Assembly (NCBI GenBank): GCA_900765975.1
Contig: CAAFTS010000154.1
Span: forward strand, 1 to 8,654
Source: Lachnospiraceae bacterium
GTDB taxonomy: Bacteria > Bacillota > Clostridia > Lachnospirales > Lachnospiraceae
Direction of reading: 5' to 3'
DNA length: 8,654 bases
The notes under the pieces were generated by a model, which worked only from the letters and a program-made list of their open reading frames with translations, had not been told where the DNA came from and did not search any database. How positions within the stretch are numbered: the stretch's first letter is position 1; each line of letters begins with the position of its first letter. The translations under genes and the position numbers were made by a program. Of the stretch, positions 1 through 6,343 are shown one piece after another.

Positions 1-2
1 AA

Positions 3-38
3 TGGGAAGTGTATATCTACCTTAGCATACACTTCCCA
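3..38 (-). terminator. Terminator-like hairpin downstream of the GtrA gene
   Basis: A perfect 12-bp inverted repeat (arms 3-14 and 27-38, core GGGAAGTGTAT) encloses a 12-nt loop. It begins about 60 nt after the GtrA stop codon in the direction of transcription. The minus-strand sequence after the stem starts with TT, but the window ends there, so a U tract cannot be confirmed. By position it probably ends the GH3-GH3-gtrA transcript. Confidence 0.55.
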
Positions 39-54
39 CAAAATCTATGTGTTT

Positions 55-88
55 TTTGTTGATAACCACTGTGAATTTGTTGGTAACC
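55..88. repeat. Direct repeat pair, 21-bp period
   Basis: TTTGTTGATAACC (55-67) and TTTGTTGGTAACC (76-88) match at 12 of 13 positions and start exactly 21 bp apart, about two helical turns. They lie between the GtrA stop codon and the hairpin at 3-38. This spacing is typical of sites for dimeric regulators that bind direct repeats, including LytTR proteins, but no target gene is visible in the window. Role unknown. Confidence 0.45.
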
Positions 89-96
89 TATGATTT

Positions 97-699
97 CTAT
101 TTCTGTTTCTCTTTTTCTCCTTCCGGAAAGATAATCTTAAATACAAAGAAAAAGATTACCATGGAAACTCCACCCGTAATAAATGTTACCAGCAGATTAT
201 AAATTGCCGGTGGTACATATGCTGATGCAATCGGCATCCACAAGTTATTGAATCCATTACAGATCAATGAAATCACAACCCATGCAATAAAGTACCACAT
301 TGCCTGATATACCGGATTTCCCTTGCTCTTAAATGTAATATTTCTTTGCAACGGGAAGTTGATACATTGCGCAAGAAACGAACCTGTTTCATAACTGATG
401 AAATATCCAAGTCCACCACCGATTATGACAGCCCCACTTGCATCTCGAAGTACATTATACCCCAGCAGACTCCAGGTAAAATCTACCCCCAGAATGTGAA
501 GTTCTTTTTGCGGCCACATAAATTCCGTTCCTGCCAGTTCCAGCCCAAGCCATCCCGGCATAAAGGTAAATACCAGATACTGAAATACCGTAACTCCCAT
601 ACTGAATACAAAGAAATAAAAAATCTGATATACCCACTTGGAAAGTTTTGGATGTTTGTATTCAAATTCTTTCCACATTTTCATCCATTTTTCTTTCAA
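97..699 (-). CDS. GtrA family membrane protein
   Basis: A 200-aa polytopic membrane protein of the GtrA type. Hydrophobic segments lie at about residues 23-48, 86-111, 130-150 and 162-192. Between the second and third is a polar segment, NFPLQRNITFKSKG (114-127), which resembles the conserved loop of GtrA proteins. Known members are thought to move or bind undecaprenyl-phosphate-linked sugars, as in O-antigen glucosylation or wall polysaccharide modification, but many have no proven substrate. The tail (residues 193-200) is charged and probably cytoplasmic. The chosen start is TTG (697-699), because GAGGTG lies 8 nt upstream; the next in-frame ATG, five codons in, has no comparable site. The gene follows the soluble GH3 gene after 25 nt, so the two are probably co-transcribed. 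No glycosyltransferase, the usual GtrA partner, is visible here. The family call is fairly secure; the substrate is unknown. Confidence 0.8.
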   Translation of the reverse strand: MKEKWMKMWKEFEYKHPKLSKWVYQIFYFFVFSMGVTVFQYLVFTFMPGWLGLELAGTEFMWPQKELHILGVDFTWSLLGYNVLRDASGAVIIGGGLGYFISYETGSFLAQCINFPLQRNITFKSKGNPVYQAMWYFIAWVVISLICNGFNNLWMPIASAYVPPAIYNLLVTFITGGVSMVIFFFVFKIIFPEGEKEKQK

Positions 700-707
700 T
701 TTATTTT

Positions 708-713
708 CACCTC
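708..713 (-). promoter_or_regulatory. RBS supporting the TTG start of the GtrA gene
   Basis: GAGGTG on the minus strand lies 8 nt before TTG at 697-699. It sits inside the 25-nt gap after the GH3 stop codon and favours TTG over the downstream ATG codons. Confidence 0.65.
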
Positions 714-724
714 ATCTTTATACT

Positions 725-3148
725 CTATTTGTTGGAAAGTTTCGCCTCATAAACCTTATTTGCCTTTTGATTTCGGAAGAATCCACCGACAATCTGCTTG
801 ATTCCCTTCCAGAAATGTCCATTCACAACCATAACCATTCCTTCTACCATTTCCATACTGACCATGCCACCCGTCATCTTTGCAATCGCTCGAAATGGCA
901 TATTATAAATAAACAAAATGTTCAAATCCGGTTTGCCTTTATCTTCACTCTTTTTCTTCATCGCAGTCAGACGATTATAGATAAATCTTGCCAATCCACT
1001 TTTTGCATAATACATTTGACAGATTGCATCATTAACTCCTAAATCTCCGGTCCATTTACCGGAAGGAATCGGTCTTCCTAACAATTCCTGAAATTCTTCG
1101 TCCGAAACCTGCTGCACGATTCCGGTATAATAATATGGCAATTTTGCAGGATTATAAGGATATTCCTCGGTAGTACCTTCGATTTGAATTTCCCCTTCCA
1201 ATTTCACATCAGCTACACTGGCACCAATCAGAATCTGATAAGTTCCCATTTCCACTTCCCAACGATTTGTTTTTACATTCCAATAACGGAATGTTTTATC
1301 ATCAAATGGAATCTGAACTTCTTTACTTTCTCCCGCCTTTAAAAATACCTTCCGAAAGCCCTTCAATTCTTTTTCCGGACGGAATACTATCGCATTCGGA
1401 AGTCCCACATACATTTGAACAACCTCTGCGCCGTCACATTTTCCGGTATTTATTAACTGAAATGTGACTCCATCTGCATTTACCTTCAAATCTGAATATG
1501 CAAATGTCGTATAAGACAATCCATACCCAAACGGATACTGCACCCGGACTTTGCTTGTATCGTAATAGCGATATCCGATGTAAATGCTTTCTCGATACTC
1601 TGCATTTCTCTCTGTACTTGGAAAATGACGGAATGCCGGTGTATCTTCATAGCGAAGTGGATAAGTTTCACTTAGGCGTCCGGATGGATTGACCTTGCCT
1701 GTGATAAGATTCATCATCGCACTTGCCCCGGCTTGTCCACTCAGATATCCATGCAAAATCGCCTTACAACAATAATGCCATGGCATCTCAATCGCAGCTC
1801 CCGCACTCAAAAGACCAACTACATTTTCATTGACCTGTACAATCGCCTGTAACAATTCAATCTGATTTTGTGGAATCCGCATATGCAAGCGATCTAGACC
1901 TTCAGATTCACTGAGTTCATCCAGCCCAAAGCAATAGATTACAACATCTGCTGCCGCCGCCAGATCCAAAGCTGCTTTTTTCATAGCATCATCCGTTTCT
2001 CCTGTCCGCTTATATCCGCGATTCACACCTACGACCTGTAAATCATAATTACCAATAACCTTCTCAATTGTTTCCAGATAAGTCGGATTTACCATAGAAG
2101 AACCTGCGCCTTGATATCTCGGCTCTACTGCAAAATCACCGATAACTGCAACCTTACATCCCGGCGCTAATGGAAGGATTCCATCTGTATTTTTCAAAAG
2201 AACTGCACTTTCCTCGGCTGCCCGTCTTGCCAGTTCATGGTGCGTTGTTTCCGGAAATGTTCGTTTCTTTCCTTCCGCATTTTTACTTAGTGTCAGAACT
2301 GCATCTAACAGATCATCCACACAGGCATCCAATTCTTCTACTGTCAATCGCTTTTCATCAATTGCTTTTAACAATTCTCTTGCAGAGTCTAATCCCGGAG
2401 CCGGCATTTCCAGATTTGACCCTGCTGCCACACCTGCAGCATGATCATTGGACGCTCCCCAGTCTGTAATGACGATTCCGTCGAATCCCCATTCCTTTCT
2501 CAGAATATCCTGCAATAATTGTTTATGTTCATTGGCATATGTACCATTGATTTCATTGTAACTTGTCATAATAGATTTTGCCTTGCCCTCTTTTACGGCA
2601 ATTTCAAATCCCGTCAGATAAATCTCACGTAGTGTTCTCTCATCTAAAACGGAGTTCATCGCCATACGGCGCAGCTCCTGACTGTTCACCGCAAAATGCT
2701 TTGGACAGGCATACACGCCCTGACTTTGAATCCCCTTCACATAAGATGCAGCCATTTTCCCTGCCAGATATGGATCCTCTGAAAAATATTCAAAGTTCCT
2801 TCCGCAAAGTGGACTCCGTTTCATATTCAGTCCCGGTCCGAGAACAACATTGACTTCCTGTGCAGACGCTTCTTCTCCCAGTGCAACGCCGATTTCTTCT
2901 CCCAATGCCTCATCCCAGCTATTTGCAATTGTTGCCGCTGTCGGAAAACAAGTTGCCGGAAGAGATGCATTTAATCCCAGATGATCTCCTGCCCCTGCCT
3001 GTTTTCGGATTCCATGAGGTCCGTCCGAACAAAAAATAGAGGGAATATTAAGCCTCGGAAAATCTCTTGTCTGCCATACATTTTTTCCACTCAAAAATGC
3101 AGCCTTTTCTTCTAATGTCATTTTATAAATTAAATCTTGATGTTTCAA
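725..3148 (-). CDS. Glycoside hydrolase family 3 beta-glycosidase (conventional domain order, probably cytoplasmic)
   Basis: Likely an exo-acting beta-glucosidase or similar retaining beta-glycosidase, 807 aa from the chosen start. Domain order is conventional GH3. The N-terminal TIM barrel (about 1-290) carries SDGPHGIR (Asp42), GRNFEYFSEDP (Arg117), KHFA (Lys150-His151) and ITDWGAS with the presumed nucleophile Asp229. The alpha/beta sandwich (about 315-545) carries SESEGLDR near 413-420, whose EG glutamate (Glu416) is the likely acid/base. A fibronectin-III-like domain follows at about 548-655. A roughly 150-aa tail, also seen in some clostridial GH3 proteins, ends in a hydrophobic/amphipathic stretch (about 743-793). 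There is no signal peptide, so it should act inside the cell on imported glycosides. The start is TTG at 3146-3148, 7 nt after AGGAGGG. A longer reading from GTG at 3229 would begin inside a hairpin and lacks an RBS. It follows the membrane GH3 gene and precedes the GtrA gene. The substrate (glucose, xylose or another sugar) cannot be told from sequence. Confidence 0.92.
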   Translation of the reverse strand: MKHQDLIYKMTLEEKAAFLSGKNVWQTRDFPRLNIPSIFCSDGPHGIRKQAGAGDHLGLNASLPATCFPTAATIANSWDEALGEEIGVALGEEASAQEVNVVLGPGLNMKRSPLCGRNFEYFSEDPYLAGKMAASYVKGIQSQGVYACPKHFAVNSQELRRMAMNSVLDERTLREIYLTGFEIAVKEGKAKSIMTSYNEINGTYANEHKQLLQDILRKEWGFDGIVITDWGASNDHAAGVAAGSNLEMPAPGLDSARELLKAIDEKRLTVEELDACVDDLLDAVLTLSKNAEGKKRTFPETTHHELARRAAEESAVLLKNTDGILPLAPGCKVAVIGDFAVEPRYQGAGSSMVNPTYLETIEKVIGNYDLQVVGVNRGYKRTGETDDAMKKAALDLAAAADVVIYCFGLDELSESEGLDRLHMRIPQNQIELLQAIVQVNENVVGLLSAGAAIEMPWHYCCKAILHGYLSGQAGASAMMNLITGKVNPSGRLSETYPLRYEDTPAFRHFPSTERNAEYRESIYIGYRYYDTSKVRVQYPFGYGLSYTTFAYSDLKVNADGVTFQLINTGKCDGAEVVQMYVGLPNAIVFRPEKELKGFRKVFLKAGESKEVQIPFDDKTFRYWNVKTNRWEVEMGTYQILIGASVADVKLEGEIQIEGTTEEYPYNPAKLPYYYTGIVQQVSDEEFQELLGRPIPSGKWTGDLGVNDAICQMYYAKSGLARFIYNRLTAMKKKSEDKGKPDLNILFIYNMPFRAIAKMTGGMVSMEMVEGMVMVVNGHFWKGIKQIVGGFFRNQKANKVYEAKLSNK

Positions 3149-3155
3149 TTTCGTT

Positions 3156-3162
3156 CCCTCCT
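3156..3162 (-). promoter_or_regulatory. Strong RBS fixing the TTG start of the soluble GH3 gene
   Basis: AGGAGGG on the minus strand lies 7 nt upstream of TTG (3146-3148). An in-frame ATG at 3170-3172 and a GTG at 3227-3229 have nothing comparable upstream, and the RBS itself falls inside the reading frame if those starts are used. Initiation at TTG yields the usual GH3 beginning, MKHQDLIYKMTLEEKAA. Confidence 0.8.
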
Positions 3163-3194
3163 GCAAAACCATATGTGAACTATATTTTTCTCTA

Positions 3195-3236
3195 TAAGGA
3201 AGTGGAATCGGGAATTGTCCCGATTCCACTTCCTTA
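3195..3236 (-). other. Perfect 19-bp intergenic hairpin without a U tract
   Basis: The arms at 3195-3213 and 3218-3236 are perfectly complementary over 19 bp around a 4-nt loop (CAAT on the minus strand). The hairpin starts 4 nt after the stop codon of the membrane GH3 gene and ends 46 nt before the TTG of the next gene. On the transcribed strand the stem is followed by an A-rich run (TAGAGAAAAATATA), not U residues, so it does not look like an intrinsic terminator. A 3' mRNA-protecting or processing hairpin that sets the relative levels of the two GH3 proteins is more likely (inference). Confidence 0.75.
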
Positions 3237-3240
3237 AGAC

Positions 3241-6108
3241 TTATTTTTCTTCTACTTTTCTCTTCTTATATCCTTTTAGTACAATAAAATACTCCAAAGC
3301 CACAACTCCTGCAATAAGCGCTATATCAATTCCCACTGCAACTTTTTTCCATGTTTCTATTCCCACATCTGCATTTTCATCTTCATACGCCCAACTACTC
3401 ACAACTGTATACATAATATTTTTACAAGCATTTTGCATCTGTTTTACAGATGTCGGATGAGACGGATTATTTACGTTATTCTGCGGACCATCAAATGTAG
3501 ACAACATCGCATCTACGCCATTTGCTAAAGCTGCATCCGCATTCATAAATCCATGTCCATTATTACGGAAGAAATCTGTCAGTGCCATTCCCCGGAATCC
3601 CCATTCGTCACGAAGAACTATATTCATCAACTGGCTGTTTTCACCCGCCCATTTGTGACCGATAAAACTCCAAGATACCATTACCGCATTAGCACCGCCA
3701 TCTTTTACAGAAATCTCAAAAGGTTTCAAGTAAATCTCACGGATTGCCTGCTCATTAGACCAGACACTTACCATTTTCCCATTGCCTTCATAGAGAGCAA
3801 AATGCTTAATATACGCGTAAACACCGTGCTCCATTGCCCCTGCGACAGCATTAGCTCCCATATTACCGGCAAGTATTCCATCTTCTGAGAAGTACTCATA
3901 ATTACGTGCACCAAACGGTGTACGGTGAGTATTCATTCCCGGTGCATACCATCCATGAGCTCCCATTTCTCTACTGCTTTTTCCCATACTTTCTCCCCAA
4001 GTATTTGCTATTTCTTTATTCCATGTAGAAGCAATAACCACTTCAATCGGAAATCCCATGGAGCCTACACCTGTGAAATTGTTATTAATTGCAGCCGGTC
4101 CATCAAAATCTAATGTACCTACTTTTCCAACTGACTCAACTGCACTCGTCTGATATCCTGCCATCGCAATCAGTTCTGACATTTCATCAACTGTCATCTG
4201 CTCTACCAACTTTTGCCAGCGTTCATCTTCATAATCAGCACCTCTTAAGTCTGCCAGCTTCAATCCATTATCTGCTCCTGTTTCCGGCATTTCATCCGCA
4301 TCATTTAAATACGTAGTTAAATCAAAATTACTATTCAAATGGTATTCTGATGCATATGGCTCTTTTAAATTAGTTTCTATTGGCGCTGCAGTAGCTTCCT
4401 CTAAATTTGCAAACTGATTTTCTCTGGACAAATAGGTTACATCACCAGCAACTTCATCAAACAAGTTTTTCGCTGTGACTTTATCGGATTCTCTCTTTCC
4501 ATCTTCTCCATAAACTTTTGTTTCTAAAACGGTATATACTTCTTTATCAATAACTGTATGAGAATCCTTATTAATTGATATCACATATTCGCCTTCTTCC
4601 AACACATATGCTTTCTCATTTTCATAGTCATAAGAAGCTATGTCCTCTACATCAAATGAAATATTAATCTTTTCAGACTCTCCCGGCTCTAACAATTCTG
4701 TCTTTTCAAATTCAATTAAGTTTGCTACAGATTTTTCGATTCCACCATTTGTATATGGAGGATTGTAATAGACCTCTACTACATCCTTTCCTGCAACTTT
4801 TCCAGTATTGGTAACTGTAACATCAAATGTAATCATTCCATCCTTTTCAGTAATTTCACTCATTTCCTGTGTAAAGGATGTATAACTTAATCCATGTCCA
4901 AATGGATACTGTACTGTTTCATCATATTTGATAATCCCTTCTGCCGCTGCCGTTTCATAAAATTTATACCCCACATAAATGCCTTCAACATAATTTGTGA
5001 AAGATGGTGCAAACATCTGTGGTTTTCCGGCATTCATTCCTTCTACTGCCAAGTCTGCTAAATTTGCATACTCAATTTTTGTTGCATTATTCCACCACGG
5101 AGCAGTTTTCATATCATACATAAAAGTATCCGGTGTTTTTCCTGATGGGTTTACTTCTCCATTCAGTACCTTTCCCAATGCATTAAATCCTACATTCCCG
5201 GTTCCCGGACACCATACAACAGATTTAATCTGTTCATACTTTTCCGTAAACCCTAATTCAAATTGATTTGCTCCATTATATACTACAATAACGTCCTCAA
5301 AATTATTACAGACCATATCTATCATGTCTTCTTCTGTTTTAGATAACTGAAGATAATGTTCGCCTTTTTCAAAATCTTCATATTCCGATGAATTATCATC
5401 ATATGCTGCCTTACTGACATCCATTGGAATGTCATTGTGTCCTTCTCCTGCCTTTCTGGACAGCACAATTACCGCAACATCCGAAAACTCTTTTGCATTC
5501 TGAATTAATTCATCACTATAAGCAGACACTGGCGGCTCAGGCAACGTCCAACTCTGTACCTGAATTGACATTTCCGGTTTATCAGCACTATAACTATTAT
5601 AAAAATCAATCAATTCCTGATTTACAGAAAAACCGGCATTTTCCAATCCTTGTACCAGAGAAACAACCTCATACAAATCATTTATCCCGCCCGAACCAGC
5701 TCCACCATATGCAGGATTGATCGATTCCCATCCAAAGAGATTTAAATTTGTTTTCTCTGTTAATGGAAGTAAATCCTCATTATCCAGAAGAACAATTCCC
5801 TCCTCCATAATATCTTCTGCAATTTCTGCTGCCTCCGCATTTGTTTCATCACTTAGTTGTCCATTTCCCATTGCCAATCCAATCAACGTTGACATCGGCC
5901 CAAAACATATGAGATTTACGCAAACACCAATTACAAGAACCATTGCTATAAAAGCTTGCCATCTCACCAAAAACTTTTTGCTTCTTGTCATCTTCCCGCA
6001 CCCAACCATTACAATTACAGCAATTATAATTGCTGCTCCAATGCCTATCAAGTAAGGCTTACACAACTGAAGTACGGCCAAAACATCTGCCATTTCCACT
6101 TTTATCAT
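3241..6108 (-). CDS. Membrane-anchored, circularly permuted glycoside hydrolase family 3 enzyme
   Basis: A 955-aa GH3 protein in reversed domain order. Two hydrophobic segments (about 18-37 and 51-71) flank a basic loop (KMTRSKK). The alpha/beta sandwich comes next (about 95-410), with RKAGEGHND whose Glu222 is the likely acid/base, NPSGKTPDTF (320-329) and the YPFGHGLSYT motif (401-410). A fibronectin-III-like domain follows (about 425-515), then a linker of roughly 100 aa. The TIM barrel is last (about 615-905), with DFDGP (Asp669), ARNYEYFSED (Arg735), KHF (768-770) and ALTDFF with the presumed nucleophile Asp845. A third hydrophobic segment (about 922-945) ends in KGYKKRK. The positive-inside rule puts the N terminus outside, the KTRSKK loop and C terminus inside, and the catalytic part outside. 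B-before-A GH3 proteins are known, for example Butyrivibrio fibrisolvens BglA; double-ended anchoring is less familiar to me. The region after KHF departs from the usual NxQExxR pattern. ATG with AGGAGG 7 nt upstream fixes the start. It is first in the operon. Beta-glycosidase activity is inferred; the substrate is unknown. Confidence 0.88.
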   Translation of the reverse strand: MIKVEMADVLAVLQLCKPYLIGIGAAIIIAVIVMVGCGKMTRSKKFLVRWQAFIAMVLVIGVCVNLICFGPMSTLIGLAMGNGQLSDETNAEAAEIAEDIMEEGIVLLDNEDLLPLTEKTNLNLFGWESINPAYGGAGSGGINDLYEVVSLVQGLENAGFSVNQELIDFYNSYSADKPEMSIQVQSWTLPEPPVSAYSDELIQNAKEFSDVAVIVLSRKAGEGHNDIPMDVSKAAYDDNSSEYEDFEKGEHYLQLSKTEEDMIDMVCNNFEDVIVVYNGANQFELGFTEKYEQIKSVVWCPGTGNVGFNALGKVLNGEVNPSGKTPDTFMYDMKTAPWWNNATKIEYANLADLAVEGMNAGKPQMFAPSFTNYVEGIYVGYKFYETAAAEGIIKYDETVQYPFGHGLSYTSFTQEMSEITEKDGMITFDVTVTNTGKVAGKDVVEVYYNPPYTNGGIEKSVANLIEFEKTELLEPGESEKINISFDVEDIASYDYENEKAYVLEEGEYVISINKDSHTVIDKEVYTVLETKVYGEDGKRESDKVTAKNLFDEVAGDVTYLSRENQFANLEEATAAPIETNLKEPYASEYHLNSNFDLTTYLNDADEMPETGADNGLKLADLRGADYEDERWQKLVEQMTVDEMSELIAMAGYQTSAVESVGKVGTLDFDGPAAINNNFTGVGSMGFPIEVVIASTWNKEIANTWGESMGKSSREMGAHGWYAPGMNTHRTPFGARNYEYFSEDGILAGNMGANAVAGAMEHGVYAYIKHFALYEGNGKMVSVWSNEQAIREIYLKPFEISVKDGGANAVMVSWSFIGHKWAGENSQLMNIVLRDEWGFRGMALTDFFRNNGHGFMNADAALANGVDAMLSTFDGPQNNVNNPSHPTSVKQMQNACKNIMYTVVSSWAYEDENADVGIETWKKVAVGIDIALIAGVVALEYFIVLKGYKKRKVEEK

Positions 6109-6115
6109 TTCTCAT

Positions 6116-6121
6116 CCTCCT
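6116..6121 (-). promoter_or_regulatory. RBS of the membrane GH3 gene
   Basis: AGGAGG on the minus strand, 7 nt before the ATG at 6106-6108. It is the consensus Shine-Dalgarno and fixes this start, which includes the first membrane segment. Confidence 0.8.
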
Positions 6122-6167
6122 GTTCTCTTGTTCCTTGCTTATTTACCGGAACGTTTCACTTACTCAA

Positions 6168-6236
6168 ATCTTAACAGATAGTTCACACTTCTCCCTATTT
6201 CTGCACAAACTGCTCTTTTTCTGCATAACTTGTCAA
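6168..6236 (-). promoter_or_regulatory. Candidate promoter/activator region for the GH3 operon
   Basis: Transcription of the membrane GH3 gene must start between the kinase terminator and the RBS at 6121. Possible elements on the minus strand are TAAGAT (6173-6168) as a -10 without a recognisable -35, and a consensus TTGACA (6236-6231) with no good -10 at 17-18 bp. The direct repeats at 6198-6225 end 2 bp upstream of where a -35 for TAAGAT would lie, as expected for an activator-dependent promoter. The exact promoter is uncertain. Confidence 0.3.
6198..6225. repeat. Direct repeat pair, 20-bp period, possible regulator site
   Basis: TTTCTGCA occurs at 6198-6205 and 6218-6225, exactly 20 bp apart, with partial similarity extending on both sides (CTcccTatTTCTGCAcAA compared with CTctTTtTCTGCAtAA). 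The pair lies about 90-120 bp upstream of the membrane GH3 start. LytTR regulators typically bind direct repeats about two helical turns apart, and a LytTR regulator is encoded nearby, so it is a candidate binding site. No match to a named consensus is claimed. Confidence 0.4.
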
Positions 6237-6267
6237 AACCCATACCACACACTGTGTAAAATGTCCA

Positions 6268-6286
6268 AAAATAGGCATCCTATTTT
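6268..6286. repeat. 8-bp inverted repeat, possible operator
   Basis: AAAATAGG (6268-6275) and CCTATTTT (6279-6286) are perfectly complementary around CAT. On the minus strand the second arm runs into TTTTT, so it could be a weak extra terminator behind the kinase gene, or an operator upstream of the GH3 operon. The stem is AT-rich and only 8 bp. Confidence 0.35.
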
Positions 6287-6298
6287 GTATAATTTCCC

Positions 6299-6330
6299 CA
6301 AAGCAAAAGAGCTGAATCTCTCCAGCCCTT
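6299..6330 (-). terminator. Intrinsic terminator of the two-component operon
   Basis: On the minus strand, AAGGGCTG (6330-6323), an 8-nt loop and CAGCTCTT (6314-6307) form an 8-bp stem with one G-U pair, followed by TTTTGCTTT. It starts 13 nt after the kinase stop codon. This separates the two-component transcript from the GH3 operon, although readthrough is possible. Confidence 0.7.
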
Positions 6331-6343
6331 CACAACATCTATC

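Noticed and set aside
3195..3250. The intergenic hairpin read as a plus-strand terminator (TTATTTTTC follows)
   Set aside because: No plus-strand gene lies upstream of it to terminate, and the T run starts several bases after the stem inside the coding end of the membrane GH3 gene.
6146..6160. A catabolite-repression (cre)-like site, TGAAACGTTCC on the minus strand
   Set aside because: The two halves are too close: the bases flanking the central CG of the cre consensus are missing. It is more likely chance around a palindromic AACGTT.
6231..6236. A perfect TTGACA as -35 of a housekeeping promoter
   Set aside because: At 16-18 bp spacing the -10 would be GCAGTT or CAGTTT, both poor. It is kept only as part of an uncertain promoter region.
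6288..6293. TATAAT on the plus strand
   Set aside because: There is no -35 at a suitable distance and no plus-strand gene downstream, only the antisense of the kinase.
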